The notes under the pieces were generated by a model. The model saw only the letters and a list, made by a program, of their open reading frames with translations, did no database searches and was not told where the DNA came from. 45,735 nucleotides of DNA. Source: an uncultured Sediminicola sp. (GTDB taxonomy: Bacteria; Bacteroidota; Bacteroidia; Flavobacteriales; Flavobacteriaceae). The stretch is from positions 1 to 45,735 of the forward strand of contig CALHVB010000060.1 of assembly GCA_938039345.1 (NCBI GenBank), read 5' to 3'. Shown one piece after another: positions 29,680 to 39,449 of this stretch. The translations under genes were made by a program, and so were the position numbers. Numbering within the stretch: the stretch's first letter is position 1; the number at the start of each line of letters is the position of its first letter.

Positions 29680-30156
29680 TTAAAATCTAAAGTGAGAGAA
29701 TGCTTTATTTGCTTCAGCCATCTTATGAGTATCAACTCTTTTCTTAACCGCTGCACCTTCTTCTTTAGCCGCAGCTAAAACTTCAGCAGCTAATTTCTGA
29801 GCCATTGATTTTTCATTACGCTTACGAGCGAAACTAATTAACCATTTCATAGCTGTAGATATTTTACGGTCTGGTCTGATTTGCATTGGAATCTGAAATG
29901 TTGCACCACCCACTCTTCTACTTCTTACTTCAACGTGCGGCATTACATTAGACAAAGCATCTTTCCAAAGCTCCAAGGCAGTTTTTTCTTCGTCTGTTTT
30001 CTTTTCTTCTACGATTGCAATTGCATCGTAAAAAACTTTAAAAGCAATTGACTTCTTACCATCCCACATCATCATGTTAACAAAACGAGTCACTAACTGA
30101 TCATTAAATTTAGGATCCGGCAATAAAGGTCTTTTTTTGGCCTGTTTTTTTCTCAT
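29680..30156 (-). CDS. rpsG: 30S ribosomal protein S7
   Basis: A 158-residue primary 16S rRNA binder of the head. It shows [14 protein letters not shown] [39 protein letters not shown] and [13 protein letters not shown] at the C-terminus. It lies 23 bases from rpsL and 12 from fusA. Confidence 0.98.
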   Translation of the reverse strand: MRKKQAKKRPLLPDPKFNDQLVTRFVNMMMWDGKKSIAFKVFYDAIAIVEEKKTDEEKTALELWKDALSNVMPHVEVRSRRVGGATFQIPMQIRPDRKISTAMKWLISFARKRNEKSMAQKLAAEVLAAAKEEGAAVKKRVDTHKMAEANKAFSHFRF

Positions 30157-30179
30157 GTCTTTTCTTTAAAAAAGTTTAA

Positions 30180-30554
30180 TTACTTCTTAGGGCGTTTTGC
30201 TCCGTATTTTGATCTTCGTTGAGTTCTCCCAGCAACACCTGCTGTATCCAAAGCACCTCTAACGATATGATACCTAACTCCTGGCAAATCTTTTACCCTT
30301 CCGCCCCTTACTAATACTATCGAGTGCTCTTGTAAATTGTGCCCCTCACCCGGGATATACGCATTCACCTCTTTACCGTTAGTTAACCTAACCCTTGCAA
30401 CTTTACGCATTGCAGAGTTTGGCTTCTTAGGTGTAGTAGTGTAAACACGCGTACAAACCCCTCTTCTCTGAGGACACGAATCCAAAGCAGCCGATTTACT
30501 CTTCTTAGTAATTGAGACTCTTCCTTTTCGTACTAATTGTGAAATTGTTGGCAT
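30180..30554 (-). CDS. rpsL: 30S ribosomal protein S12
   Basis: A 124-residue decoding-centre protein. [19 protein letters not shown] and [17 protein letters not shown] are conserved. The lysines usually changed in streptomycin-resistant mutants (here Lys43 and Lys88) are present, so no resistance substitution is visible. Asp89 is the site methylthiolated by RimO in many bacteria. It is the first gene of the ribosomal run. Confidence 0.98.
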   Translation of the reverse strand: MPTISQLVRKGRVSITKKSKSAALDSCPQRRGVCTRVYTTTPKKPNSAMRKVARVRLTNGKEVNAYIPGEGHNLQEHSIVLVRGGRVKDLPGVRYHIVRGALDTAGVAGRTQRRSKYGAKRPKK

Positions 30555-30599
30555 ACTATAATATATATGTATAAAACTTTACCCTCTTTTAAGGGCTGG

Positions 30600-30629
30600 C
30601 AAATTTAGTAATTTTTCTGAATAATTCAA
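30600..30629 (-). promoter_or_regulatory. Promoter of rpsL and the str genes
   Basis: On the minus strand TTG (30627-30629), a 19-base spacer and TAAATTTG (30600-30607) match the Bacteroidota consensus fully. The rpsL ATG is about 45 bases further, leaving a short leader with a weak CCCT/AGGG stem. Confidence 0.8.
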
Positions 30630-30797
30630 ATCATCACAAACTTATTTTACATATATTTTTTTCTTAAGCGAATAATACTGTGAAATTTAGCTAACAAAAA
30701 CAATAATTACAAAGAAAAAACTTTCGTAAAACATTTCCATAAAACAAAAAATGTAGTCATAAACATATAAATCTTAAAAAAATGAATATTTAACAAC

Positions 30798-30812
30798 TGT
30801 AAACCGTTTACA
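30798..30812. promoter_or_regulatory. Candidate operator, perfect palindrome upstream of susC
   Basis: TGTAAACCGTTTACA is a perfect 7-1-7 palindrome, 140 bases before the susC ATG. Its shape resembles LacI-family operators (TGTAAAC then GTTTACA). No LacI-type, HTCS or ECF/anti-sigma gene is in the window, so the regulator must be encoded elsewhere. Confidence 0.55.
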
Positions 30813-30889
30813 TTGAGAATGTGTTATTTTACAACAAAAAGAACCACTTAAGTTGTTTTATTTCACAATTTCTTAATATTTTATTAAAT

Positions 30890-30897
30890 TAAGTTTG
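30890..30897 (+). promoter_or_regulatory. -7 element before susC
   Basis: TAAGTTTG fully matches TAnnTTTG and ends 55 bases before the susC ATG. There is no TTG at 17-23 bases upstream, so it may need an activator. Confidence 0.5.
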
Positions 30898-30952
30898 CTT
30901 ATTTAACATGAAATTATGAATTTAGTCATCGACTAATTAAAATAATTAAAGA

Positions 30953-33900
30953 ATGAAAACAAAAAAGAATGGGATTCTAACGCTATTCTTAGCGTTTCTT
31001 GTGCATATATCTTTTGCGCAAGAAAAAACAATTTCAGGTACGGTAACAGATCAAGATGGTTTGCCTTTACCTGGAGTTAACATTTTAGTGCAAGGCACTA
31101 CTAATGGTACACAAACTGATTTTGATGGTAATTACCTTATTAAAGGAAGTGAAGGACAAATATTAGTCTTTTCATATTTAGGTCAAAAAGAGCTCAAAAA
31201 AACTATTGGTAGTAGCAATACTATTAATGTACAAATGGAAGAAGATGCAGAATCTTTAGATGAAATAGTTGTTACTGGTACTGCTTCTGGAAAATCAACT
31301 AAAGAATTAAGTTTCGCTTTGGGTCAGGTAAAAAATGAACTTTTGGAAAATGTTCCTGCAACATCGGCAGGTCAAGCTCTTCAGGGTAAAATTTCTGGTC
31401 TATCTGTTTCACCCACTGGAGGGCAACCAGGTAGTGATGTTAGCATTCAATTGAGAACTGCAAATTCAATAGCTACTGGCCAAAAACCTCTTATTATATT
31501 AGACGGCGTGATTTTAGAAGGAGGTTTAGCCGACATTAACACCGAAGATATAGATAGAATGGAAATAGTAAAAGGTGCGGCTGGTGCTTCTTTATATGGA
31601 TCTAGAGCAGCAAATGGTGTTATTCAAATATTTTCTAAACGCGGTAAATACAGTGACAAAGTAAATGTTACTTACAGATCTGAAATTGGCTGGAGAAATG
31701 TAAATGCTGAATATGATTTAGCAACAACACACAAGTTTTTAATGCTTCCTGATGGTTCTGATTTTGATTTATCTACAGGTTCAAGACAACTAGACCCCGA
31801 TGGATTTGCTGATAATCCTTATCCAGCAGGCAGCCCTTTATTTAATAATCAAGATAGAGTCTTACGAACAGGTCAATTCAACACTCACTTTGCTTCAGTG
31901 AGCGGAGGTAGTGAAAACACTAGATATTTATTCTCTTATTCAAGGCTTGATGACAGAGGGATTTTTAAAGAGGTTGATAGTTACAAAAGAGATAACTTTA
32001 GATTAAACTTAGACACTAAAATATCTGAAAAACTTAACCTAAAGACTTCCCTGTTTTATGGTAACTCAACAAGAGATGCCGGAATTAATGCTGGCTCTAC
32101 AGCAAGTATTCTTTTCGCTACATTAATGACAGAGCCAATACATGATTTATTAGCTCCAAATGAAGAAGATGGCTCACCATACAATTATGACTTTGATACT
32201 ATTGATGGTAACAATAGAAACCCTCTTTATACTTTGGCTAATAATGATAGGGAGGAAAAAAGAAATAGAGTTTTAGGTAATGTAGCGTTAGATTATAAAG
32301 TTACGCCATGGTTAACTTTAAATGGTTCATATTCATACGACTATGAAAACAATGCCTTTGAAAACTATATTCCTAAAGGTTTTTTATCTGATAGCCCTGA
32401 TGGCCAAGCTCAAGACATAGGATTTATTCAAAGATCAAATTTCAATGGTCGTGCCCAAAACACAAGATTCAATGCTTTATTTTCCAAAGCATTTGGTGAA
32501 GATGATGCTTTTAATTTAAACTTTAGGCTAAGTTATTTAAATGAAAGATATAATAGTGACTTTAACAATGCAGAAGGTTACAATTTAGCTGTATCTGGTA
32601 TTCGTTCATTAGACAACATAAAAGATAGACCGGCACTCGCTTCTGAATCTCAGACGATCATATCTGATAGTTATTTTGCCATTGCTGATTTTGATTATAA
32701 AAAGAAATATATTTTTAGTGGAGTAGTAAGACGAGAAGGATCTTCATTATTTGGACCCGATACTAGATGGGCTAATTATTTTAGAACTAGTTTAGCATAC
32801 AGATTAACACAAGATTTTGAGATTTCTGGTATTCAAGAATTAAAATTAAGAGCCTCGTATGGTACAGCTGGTATTAGACCAACTTATGAAATGAGATTTG
32901 AAACTTTCACATTACAAAATGGCGCAGCTACTAAATCGACTATCGGAAACAATGAACTAAAACCTGCAAAAACAGGCGAGATGGAATTAGGTGTTAATAT
33001 AGATTTCTTAAACCGTTTCAATTTCGAATTCAACTATGTTAGAGCAATAACAGATGATCAAATTCTTAGAGTACCACTATCGGGTGCTGCTGGATTTAGT
33101 GCTCAGTGGCGAAATGCAGGAGAAATAGATGCTACTACTTATGAAGCATCATTAAATGCTGAAATTATTAAAAGCAAAAATTTCTCATGGAACTTAGGAA
33201 TTGTATGGGATAAATATCAACAAAAAATTGCACGTCTAGATGTGCCATCTTACCTAACTGGGCCTGGAACTCAAAACACAACGTTCTTTAGAATAGAAGA
33301 AGGTCAAAACTTTGGTATTATGTATGGTACCGATTTTATTAAATCTTTATCTGATTTACCTTCTGGTCTTAATCCTAGTGATTACCTAGTGAACGGTGAA
33401 GGCTATGTAGTTGATGCGGCAACTGGATCAACTCCAGTGGCAAGAGTTGATGATGAAGGCAATGCATTTTTTGTTATTGGTGATATTACGCCAGATTTTA
33501 GAATGGGGATAAATACCACTTTAAAATATAAAAATTTCTCATTTTACACTCTGTTCGATTGGAAAAAAGGAGGCGATATATACAATAGAACCAATCAATG
33601 GTTGTATCGTGATACAAGACATGCAGATTCTGCAAATTCTGAAGTTCCAGCAAGTTTCTATGCAGGACTTTACAATACTGGTAACCCAAGTTCTGGATTT
33701 GTAGAAGATGGGTCATTTGTTAAACTAAGAGAACTCTCACTTTACTACACGCTTAATGGTGAAAAAATGGGCAGCGCTGGGAAATTTATAAAGAGTATGA
33801 AACTAGGTTTAATAGGGAGAAACCTAATTACATGGTCTAAATATACTGGTTTTGATCCTGAAATTACAAATCAAGGTGAAGCATCAAGATCAGATTTAAC

Positions 33901-34030
33901 AAGTAGAAATTCTAATGGTCTTGGTAGTGATGCAAATACACCTGGTGGTGACCCTAATGTATTTAAGGTAGATAACTTTCCTTATCCTACTACCAAATCT
34001 TATAGCTTTTCTGTGCAATTAAACTTTTAA
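30953..34030 (+). CDS. SusC/RagA family TonB-dependent outer-membrane receptor
   Basis: A 1025-residue outer-membrane importer working with the SusD-like lipoprotein encoded next. A signal peptide (1-22, cut before QEK) is followed by a carboxypeptidase-regulatory-like domain (about 25-100, ISGTVTDQDGLPLPGVNI), the SusC-type TonB-box region SLDEIVVTG (101-109), a plug domain (PLIILDGVIL, DIDRMEIVKGAAGASLYGSR) and a 22-strand-type barrel ending in SVQLNF. The substrate is not evident. No glycosidase, sulfatase or peptidase gene accompanies the pair, so it is not a complete polysaccharide utilisation locus. The gap to susD is 10 bases. Confidence 0.95.
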   Translation: MKTKKNGILTLFLAFLVHISFAQEKTISGTVTDQDGLPLPGVNILVQGTTNGTQTDFDGNYLIKGSEGQILVFSYLGQKELKKTIGSSNTINVQMEEDAESLDEIVVTGTASGKSTKELSFALGQVKNELLENVPATSAGQALQGKISGLSVSPTGGQPGSDVSIQLRTANSIATGQKPLIILDGVILEGGLADINTEDIDRMEIVKGAAGASLYGSRAANGVIQIFSKRGKYSDKVNVTYRSEIGWRNVNAEYDLATTHKFLMLPDGSDFDLSTGSRQLDPDGFADNPYPAGSPLFNNQDRVLRTGQFNTHFASVSGGSENTRYLFSYSRLDDRGIFKEVDSYKRDNFRLNLDTKISEKLNLKTSLFYGNSTRDAGINAGSTASILFATLMTEPIHDLLAPNEEDGSPYNYDFDTIDGNNRNPLYTLANNDREEKRNRVLGNVALDYKVTPWLTLNGSYSYDYENNAFENYIPKGFLSDSPDGQAQDIGFIQRSNFNGRAQNTRFNALFSKAFGEDDAFNLNFRLSYLNERYNSDFNNAEGYNLAVSGIRSLDNIKDRPALASESQTIISDSYFAIADFDYKKKYIFSGVVRREGSSLFGPDTRWANYFRTSLAYRLTQDFEISGIQELKLRASYGTAGIRPTYEMRFETFTLQNGAATKSTIGNNELKPAKTGEMELGVNIDFLNRFNFEFNYVRAITDDQILRVPLSGAAGFSAQWRNAGEIDATTYEASLNAEIIKSKNFSWNLGIVWDKYQQKIARLDVPSYLTGPGTQNTTFFRIEEGQNFGIMYGTDFIKSLSDLPSGLNPSDYLVNGEGYVVDAATGSTPVARVDDEGNAFFVIGDITPDFRMGINTTLKYKNFSFYTLFDWKKGGDIYNRTNQWLYRDTRHADSANSEVPASFYAGLYNTGNPSSGFVEDGSFVKLRELSLYYTLNGEKMGSAGKFIKSMKLGLIGRNLITWSKYTGFDPEITNQGEASRSDLTSRNSNGLGSDANTPGGDPNVFKVDNFPYPTTKSYSFSVQLNF

Positions 34031-34040
34031 AAAAAATAAA

Positions 34041-35606
34041 ATGAAAATATTAAAATTTAATACTACCATAATCATGAGTTTTATACTCATGTTTATATCA
34101 TGTACCGATGAAATTGATGAAGTTACAAACCGTAACAATCCAGATACAGCACAGGTACTCTCTGTGGGTTCTGATTTAAATGCAGTTATTGGTGGAGGTT
34201 ATACATCTTGGTGGCAAGCCAACAATAGAGATACCTATGCGGCCTTATGTGTTGCCGCTGATCATGGAACTGCTTCTTGGGGTAACTTTGGAATGAGATC
34301 TTTATCATGGGAACCAAGAAATCCAATGCTTAATGCTGCTTCTTGGGCAGATGCATCTGTTCTGGAGCAACCATGGCAAGGAAATTATGCTTCTATCTCA
34401 TCTGCAAATGATGTTTTAGGTGCGATAAATAATAATGGTATTGAATGGATTGAAGACGAAGTAGATAGAACACCTCAGGTTGAGGCTTCTGCACATTTTT
34501 TAAGAGGTTTAAGTTATGGATATTTAGGATTACTTTTTGAAAAAGGTTTTCTTGTTGATGAAAATACTGATCTTTCACAAAAATTACCATTTGTTCCTTA
34601 TAGCGAATTAATTACACAAGCCATTACAGATTTAGATGCTTGTATCGCTATAGCTTCAAGTAACGATTTTACGCTAACTGACAACTTTATTAATGGAATG
34701 ACACCTAATAGTGCCGAATTAATTAAGATATGTAATTCTTTTAAAGCAAGATTTATTGTACAATCAGCAAGATTTATGGATGAAACTAATGCCGTTGACT
34801 GGAATACTGTAAAAACTCTTACCGAAAATGGTATAACAGAAGATTTTGGACCTACTGGCGATAATGGAGTCATTTGGTGGAGTAATGTCTTTGTATTTAG
34901 TGAATCACCAAATGGTTTTGGAACTTTCGGCGGGCGTTTAGACATGAGAGTTGTTAATTTATTAGACCCTAGTCAACCAGAATTTTATCCTGCAACATCT
35001 GGTGAAGCTCTAGATAACCCAGAAATGACCACTCCTGATGCTAGAGTTGGGGAAGGCAAGGATTATGAATTTAGAGAAAATATTGTCTTCTTCCCTGATA
35101 GAGGTCAGTTTCATTTTTCTAATTATATAAGTCTGCGTTACGAAAATGATGAAAATTTTTCAGATGGTGCGGATTCCAAACAACTTAAATCATTTATGCT
35201 TGAAGATAATAGATTATTATTAGCAGAAGCACAGGCTAGGCTAGATGATTTAGCTGGTGCCATTGCAACTGTTAATGAAAGTTCTAGAGTAACTAGAGGA
35301 AATCTAACTCCTTTAACAGCTAGTGCATCTAAGGATGAAATAATGGATGCCATATTTTACGAGCGTTATGTAGAATTATTTAATTCAGCTTGTGGGACTG
35401 GGTTCTTTGACAGACGAAGAACAAACCAATTACAAGTTGGTACTTTTAGACATTTTCCTGTTCCAGCTACAGAGTTAGAAGTAATTGAAGAGGAATTGTA
35501 TACTTTTGGTGGTACAACTGCAGACCCAACAGGTATAATACCACATTTTAACATCAGTGCAGCAGCAGCTAGAACTGATGACACTAATTTACCAACTTTT
35601 AATTAA
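34041..35606 (+). CDS. SusD/RagB family nutrient-binding lipoprotein
   Basis: A 521-residue outer-membrane lipoprotein forming the lid on the SusC channel. The signal peptide ends in a lipobox (MFISC, lipidated Cys21) followed by TDEID; the acidic residues after Cys fit export to the cell surface. Helical TPR-like regions include VEASAHFLRGLSYGYLGLLF and LEDNRLLLAEAQARLDDLAG, and FYERYVELF near the C-terminus resembles the usual SusD end. It is co-transcribed with susC and followed by a strong terminator. The ligand is unknown. Confidence 0.9.
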   Translation: MKILKFNTTIIMSFILMFISCTDEIDEVTNRNNPDTAQVLSVGSDLNAVIGGGYTSWWQANNRDTYAALCVAADHGTASWGNFGMRSLSWEPRNPMLNAASWADASVLEQPWQGNYASISSANDVLGAINNNGIEWIEDEVDRTPQVEASAHFLRGLSYGYLGLLFEKGFLVDENTDLSQKLPFVPYSELITQAITDLDACIAIASSNDFTLTDNFINGMTPNSAELIKICNSFKARFIVQSARFMDETNAVDWNTVKTLTENGITEDFGPTGDNGVIWWSNVFVFSESPNGFGTFGGRLDMRVVNLLDPSQPEFYPATSGEALDNPEMTTPDARVGEGKDYEFRENIVFFPDRGQFHFSNYISLRYENDENFSDGADSKQLKSFMLEDNRLLLAEAQARLDDLAGAIATVNESSRVTRGNLTPLTASASKDEIMDAIFYERYVELFNSACGTGFFDRRRTNQLQVGTFRHFPVPATELEVIEEELYTFGGTTADPTGIIPHFNISAAAARTDDTNLPTFN

Positions 35607-35636
35607 TATAATTAGTTAAAAATTAAGTTGTTTTAC

Positions 35637-35670
35637 AAAAGGTTGTCTGAAAATTTCAGACAACCTTTTT
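35637..35670 (+). terminator. Intrinsic terminator of the susCD operon
   Basis: A 14-bp perfect stem (35637-35650 with 35656-35669, core GGTTGTCTGA) with a five-base loop runs into a T-run. It ends 18 bases before the rlmB ATG, so rlmB has little room for a separate promoter and may partly depend on read-through. Confidence 0.9.
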
Positions 35671-35688
35671 ATTTTCTACCTTTACTCC

Positions 35689-36426
35689 ATGGAAAAAACA
35701 ACTCAAATTTATGGTATTAGAGCCATTATAGAAGCTATAAACTCAAATGAACCCATAGATAAAGTTTTTATACAAAAAGGGCTTAAAGGTGATTTATTCA
35801 GAGAGCTTGAAATAACATTACGTAAAAACGGAATAAACACTTCTTATGTCCCTGTTGAAAAATTAAATAGATTAACTAAAAATAATCATCAAGGTGCTGT
35901 AGCCAATATATCACCTATTACTTTTTATACCATTGAAGAATTAATAGAGAATACAGAAAAGAAAGACAAAACTCCATTATTTTTGCTATTAGACCAATTA
36001 TCTGATGTTCGTAATTTTGGCGCTATTATAAGAACAGCTGAGTGTACTGGTGTAGACGGAATTATAATTCAAAAAAAAGGTGCTGCTCCTGTTACTGCTG
36101 ATACCATAAAAACTTCTGCCGGAGCTGCATTTAAAGTTCCAATAGCCAAAGTAGACCATATTAAAGATGCTGTTTTTTATTTACAAGCTTCAGGAATTAA
36201 AGTTATTGCTGCAACCGAAAAAACAGACAATACTATTTATGATGTTTCTTTTAAAACACCTACAGCAATAGTAATGGGTTCCGAGGATAGAGGAATTTCT
36301 CCATCAATTATTAAAGCAGCTGATAACGCTGCTAAACTTCCGTTACTCGGCGAAATCGAATCTCTTAATGTATCTGTAGCTTGTGCCGTATTTTTATATG
36401 AAGCAGTAAGGCAAAGAATGGATTAA
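35689..36426 (+). CDS. rlmB: 23S rRNA 2'-O-ribose methyltransferase, RlmB/TrmH family
   Basis: A 245-residue SPOUT methyltransferase. The N-terminal substrate-binding domain (about 1-75) contains YGIRAIIEAI and NNHQGAVA. The knotted SAM domain has the three SpoU motifs: NFGAIIRTAE (109-118), GSEDRGI (197-203) and LNVSVACAV (226-234). RlmB methylates G2251 of 23S rRNA in E. coli; that target is inferred here. The stop codon lies four bases from the convergent rhomboid gene. Confidence 0.88.
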   Translation: MEKTTQIYGIRAIIEAINSNEPIDKVFIQKGLKGDLFRELEITLRKNGINTSYVPVEKLNRLTKNNHQGAVANISPITFYTIEELIENTEKKDKTPLFLLLDQLSDVRNFGAIIRTAECTGVDGIIIQKKGAAPVTADTIKTSAGAAFKVPIAKVDHIKDAVFYLQASGIKVIAATEKTDNTIYDVSFKTPTAIVMGSEDRGISPSIIKAADNAAKLPLLGEIESLNVSVACAVFLYEAVRQRMD

Positions 36427-36430
36427 AAAT

Positions 36431-37168
36431 TTATTCTAAATTTGTGTTTTTTTCTTTGTAATGATACGTAATCTTTATTGAATTTTCCTCTAAAGATTCT
36501 TCTTTAATATTTTCTATAAAATTACCATTTTCATCAAAATGTTTTAAAAACTCATCTTCTTCTTCATTATAATCTTCTCTCTCCCAATCATATTTTTTGA
36601 GAATAGGTACAGTAGCTTTAACAAAAATAGCAAGCACTAAACCTGTAACAACTCCTGCCAAATGTCCTTCCCATGAAATATTATCTTTTACAGGAAATAT
36701 ATACCATAATAAACTTCCGTAAAGAAAAACAATCATTAAAGACAAAGCCACTAATCTATAATGCTTAGCAAAAATCCCTTTAAAGAAAATAAAACTTGCC
36801 AACATATAAATAACACCACTAGCTCCTATATGATAAGAAGGTCTCCCTATACCCCAAGTAATTATACCAGATAACAACACTCCAAATAATAGTACTTTGT
36901 ATGTTATATCTTTATAAAAATAAGCTAATGCAGCTGTTAATACTCCAATAGGAATTGTATTATTATATAAATGCTCTATTGAACCATGAATCCAAGGGCT
37001 AAAAAACACCCCCTTAAGCCCAGATAAAGTTCTAGGATATACACCATACTTATTAAAACTCACATGCAAACGAAGCTCTATTAAATACACCAGCCACATG
37101 GTTAAAATTGCAACCATAGGGATAACAAGTACTGAATGAGTATATTTAAAATGAGTTGTGTTTAACAT
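36431..37168 (-). CDS. Rhomboid family intramembrane serine protease
   Basis: A 245-residue polytopic membrane protein with about six TM helices. The catalytic dyad is visible: Ser117 in GASG (115-118) and His169 in WEGHLAG; HLYNN at 66-70 corresponds to the HxxxN motif in TM2. A charged cytoplasmic tail of about 50 residues, rich in Glu and Asp, follows the last helix. Substrates are unknown. It is divergent from rarA and convergent with rlmB. Confidence 0.9.
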   Translation of the reverse strand: MLNTTHFKYTHSVLVIPMVAILTMWLVYLIELRLHVSFNKYGVYPRTLSGLKGVFFSPWIHGSIEHLYNNTIPIGVLTAALAYFYKDITYKVLLFGVLLSGIITWGIGRPSYHIGASGVIYMLASFIFFKGIFAKHYRLVALSLMIVFLYGSLLWYIFPVKDNISWEGHLAGVVTGLVLAIFVKATVPILKKYDWEREDYNEEEDEFLKHFDENGNFIENIKEESLEENSIKITYHYKEKNTNLE

Positions 37169-37259
37169 TACTTCAATTTAATCTTTTTAACTCAAAATAT
37201 TAGCCACAAATGCTATACATGATAAATTGTCATACCTTTTTTTATCTTATTTTTATAGT

Positions 37260-38537
37260 ATGAATGAACCTCTTGCAGAACGAGTACGCCCAAAAACATT
37301 AGATGAATATGTAAGTCAGCATCATTTAATTGGAGAAAATGGACCTTTAACACATCAAATTAAAAAAGGGATAATTCCGTCTTTAATTTTATGGGGACCT
37401 CCAGGTACTGGTAAAACTACTTTAGCTAATATCATTGCTAATGAAAGCAATAGGCCTTTTTATACTCTAAGCGCTATTAATAGTGGTGTTAAGGATATTA
37501 GAGAAGTTATTGATAAAGCTAAACAAAGCGGAGGGCTTTTCACTACTAAAAACCCTATTTTATTTATTGATGAAATACATAGATTTAGTAAATCTCAGCA
37601 AGACTCTTTGTTAGCTGCAGTAGAAAAAGGCTGGGTAACATTAATAGGTGCTACTACAGAAAATCCTAGTTTTGAGGTTATCCCTGCCCTCCTATCTCGG
37701 TGTCAAGTATACGTTTTAAATTCATTTAACAAAGAAGATTTAGAAACTTTATTAGACAGAGCTATAAAGCAAGATAGTTACCTTAAATCAAAAAAAATAC
37801 AACTGAAAGAAACAGAAGCTTTATTAAGACTTTCTGGTGGTGACGGAAGAAAATTATTAAATATTTTTGAGCTACTTATTACATCTGAAGCGCAAGATGA
37901 TATTATTATTACAGACGATTTAGTATTAAACAAAGTACAAAAAAACACTGTTCTCTATGATAAAACAGGAGAACAGCACTACGATATTATTTCCGCTTTT
38001 ATTAAATCTATAAGAGGTAGCGACCCAAATGGAGCTGTTTATTGGTTAGCAAGAATGATAGAAGGTGGGGAGGATATAAAATTTATAGCAAGAAGAATGT
38101 TAATATCTGCTTCTGAAGATATTGGTATTGCAAACCCAACAGCGCTTGTTATTGCGAACAATACATTCCAAGCGGTTACAACTATTGGTTACCCTGAAGC
38201 CCGTATTATTTTAAGCCAGTGTGCTATTTATTTAGCTACATCTGCAAAAAGTAATGCTAGCTATATGGCTATAAATATGGCACAACAAACTGTTAAACAA
38301 ACTGGCGACCTATCTGTTCCTTTAAACTTAAGAAACGCACCTACAAAACTAATGAAAGACCTTGGTTATGGTAAAGACTATAAGTATGCCCACAACTATG
38401 ATAATAATTTTACTGATGAAGAATTCTTACCAAAAGAAATAATTGGAACATCATTTTACAAACCAGGAAATAATCAGCGAGAAAATGCTATCAAAGATTT
38501 TTTAAATAAACGGTGGAAAGACAAATATGAGCTGTAA
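37260..38537 (+). CDS. rarA: Replication-associated recombination protein A (AAA+ ATPase)
   Basis: A 425-residue clamp-loader-like ATPase of the RarA/MgsA/WRNIP1 family acting at stalled forks. Walker A is GPPGTGKT (46-53), Walker B LFIDEIH (101-107), and sensor 1 lies in [11 protein letters not shown]. The C-terminal tetramerisation part contains [19 protein letters not shown] start at [11 protein letters not shown] because 11 further in-frame codons upstream (MSYLFLSYFYS) are not family-like and RarA proteins start close to LAxRxRP. The stop codon abuts the stop of the convergent next gene. Confidence 0.93.
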   Translation: MNEPLAERVRPKTLDEYVSQHHLIGENGPLTHQIKKGIIPSLILWGPPGTGKTTLANIIANESNRPFYTLSAINSGVKDIREVIDKAKQSGGLFTTKNPILFIDEIHRFSKSQQDSLLAAVEKGWVTLIGATTENPSFEVIPALLSRCQVYVLNSFNKEDLETLLDRAIKQDSYLKSKKIQLKETEALLRLSGGDGRKLLNIFELLITSEAQDDIIITDDLVLNKVQKNTVLYDKTGEQHYDIISAFIKSIRGSDPNGAVYWLARMIEGGEDIKFIARRMLISASEDIGIANPTALVIANNTFQAVTTIGYPEARIILSQCAIYLATSAKSNASYMAINMAQQTVKQTGDLSVPLNLRNAPTKLMKDLGYGKDYKYAHNYDNNFTDEEFLPKEIIGTSFYKPGNNQRENAIKDFLNKRWKDKYEL

Positions 38538-39368
38538 TTAAAATTTTATATTTAATTCTTCTATTATAAGCTCTTCTCCTTTGTAATACTCAAAAAACCA
38601 TTTGCCATTTTTACTGTATACAACACCATCTTTATCATCAGATTTTGCTAAATAAAAATCTGAAATAGACGTTAAAAAAACTTTTAATTGAATCTTAGGA
38701 GTACTATCTACCAACTGAAATCCGTTTTTAATCTCTTGCGCATATAATACTGCTTCATTAGACTTTGCTACTGGAGAATTATGGTTTAATATTACTGGCG
38801 CTGCCTTTTTTATTTGCGATGGTTTTGGCTCTAAACTCTTATAACTCTGCTCTTCTATTGAAGATTTTTGTTCTACTATCTTTTCTGATTCTAATTTTTT
38901 TACATCATTTTTAAAACTAACAGTTATAGGGGGTGTAGCATCTTTTGCATTATATTTATAATCTAAAGGTAAAGACATAAGTGCATTATCTATAGATTCT
39001 TTATAAGCTGGTTTAAACTCTTTTATACTACTTCTACCTACTTCAGTTTCAAAAACTTGTCTAGAGGAACAATCTTTAAAAATTAACTTAACTTTAGTCG
39101 ATAACATTCCTGATAAATCTTCTAAATTAATTGTAAGTCCTAAACATCTATTTAGCAATAATTCTTCTGGCAAGCTATCGTCATATACAGCTATAAAGTT
39201 TTTCTGAACAAGCCTAAACTTTACCATTGTACTTGTTTGATACTGATTTTCTTTTTTAAAACCATCAAACTTCTTAGGTACTATAATATACTTATAATCA
39301 TTTAACTGCTGTTGAGCCATTCCTAAATAACTACTTATTATCAATAAGCATGCTAAAACTGTTTTCAT
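38538..39368 (-). CDS. Secreted protein of unknown function
   Basis: A 276-residue protein I cannot assign to a named family. I start at MKTVLACLL, which begins a good signal peptide (cut after MAQ); ten in-frame codons upstream would bury it. The mature N-terminus DYKYIIVPKKFDGFKKENQY looks like a recurring Flavobacteriaceae sequence. A Cys pair (CLGL and KDCSSR) could form a disulfide. A Pro/Lys/Ser linker (about 150-200) separates two small domains. It follows the DUF5723 gene by 81 bases and is probably in the same operon. Function is unknown; location is periplasmic or outer membrane. Confidence 0.7.
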   Translation of the reverse strand: MKTVLACLLIISSYLGMAQQQLNDYKYIIVPKKFDGFKKENQYQTSTMVKFRLVQKNFIAVYDDSLPEELLLNRCLGLTINLEDLSGMLSTKVKLIFKDCSSRQVFETEVGRSSIKEFKPAYKESIDNALMSLPLDYKYNAKDATPPITVSFKNDVKKLESEKIVEQKSSIEEQSYKSLEPKPSQIKKAAPVILNHNSPVAKSNEAVLYAQEIKNGFQLVDSTPKIQLKVFLTSISDFYLAKSDDKDGVVYSKNGKWFFEYYKGEELIIEELNIKF

Positions 39369-39449
39369 TTTCAAATATTTATTATAAGTAATACCCATAG
39401 TAATTATTTACAAACATGAATCTAAAACCATGCCATGTAAAAAATTAAC

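Larger units (their letters stand above)
30555..30952. other. Divergent intergenic region, rpsL / susC
   Basis: This 398-base AT-rich gap is the longest without a gene. I found the rpsL promoter at its left end, a perfect 15-base palindrome at 30798-30812 and a -7 box at 30890-30897 for susC. No RNA gene, terminator or convincing small reading frame is visible in the rest. Confidence 0.7.

Noticed and set aside
30180..30554. Streptomycin-resistance change in S12
   Set aside because: Lys43 and Lys88 are both the wild-type residues.
37227..37259. N-terminal extension of RarA
   Set aside because: Eleven hydrophobic residues before [11 protein letters not shown] do not fit a cytoplasmic AAA+ protein; the later ATG matches the family start.
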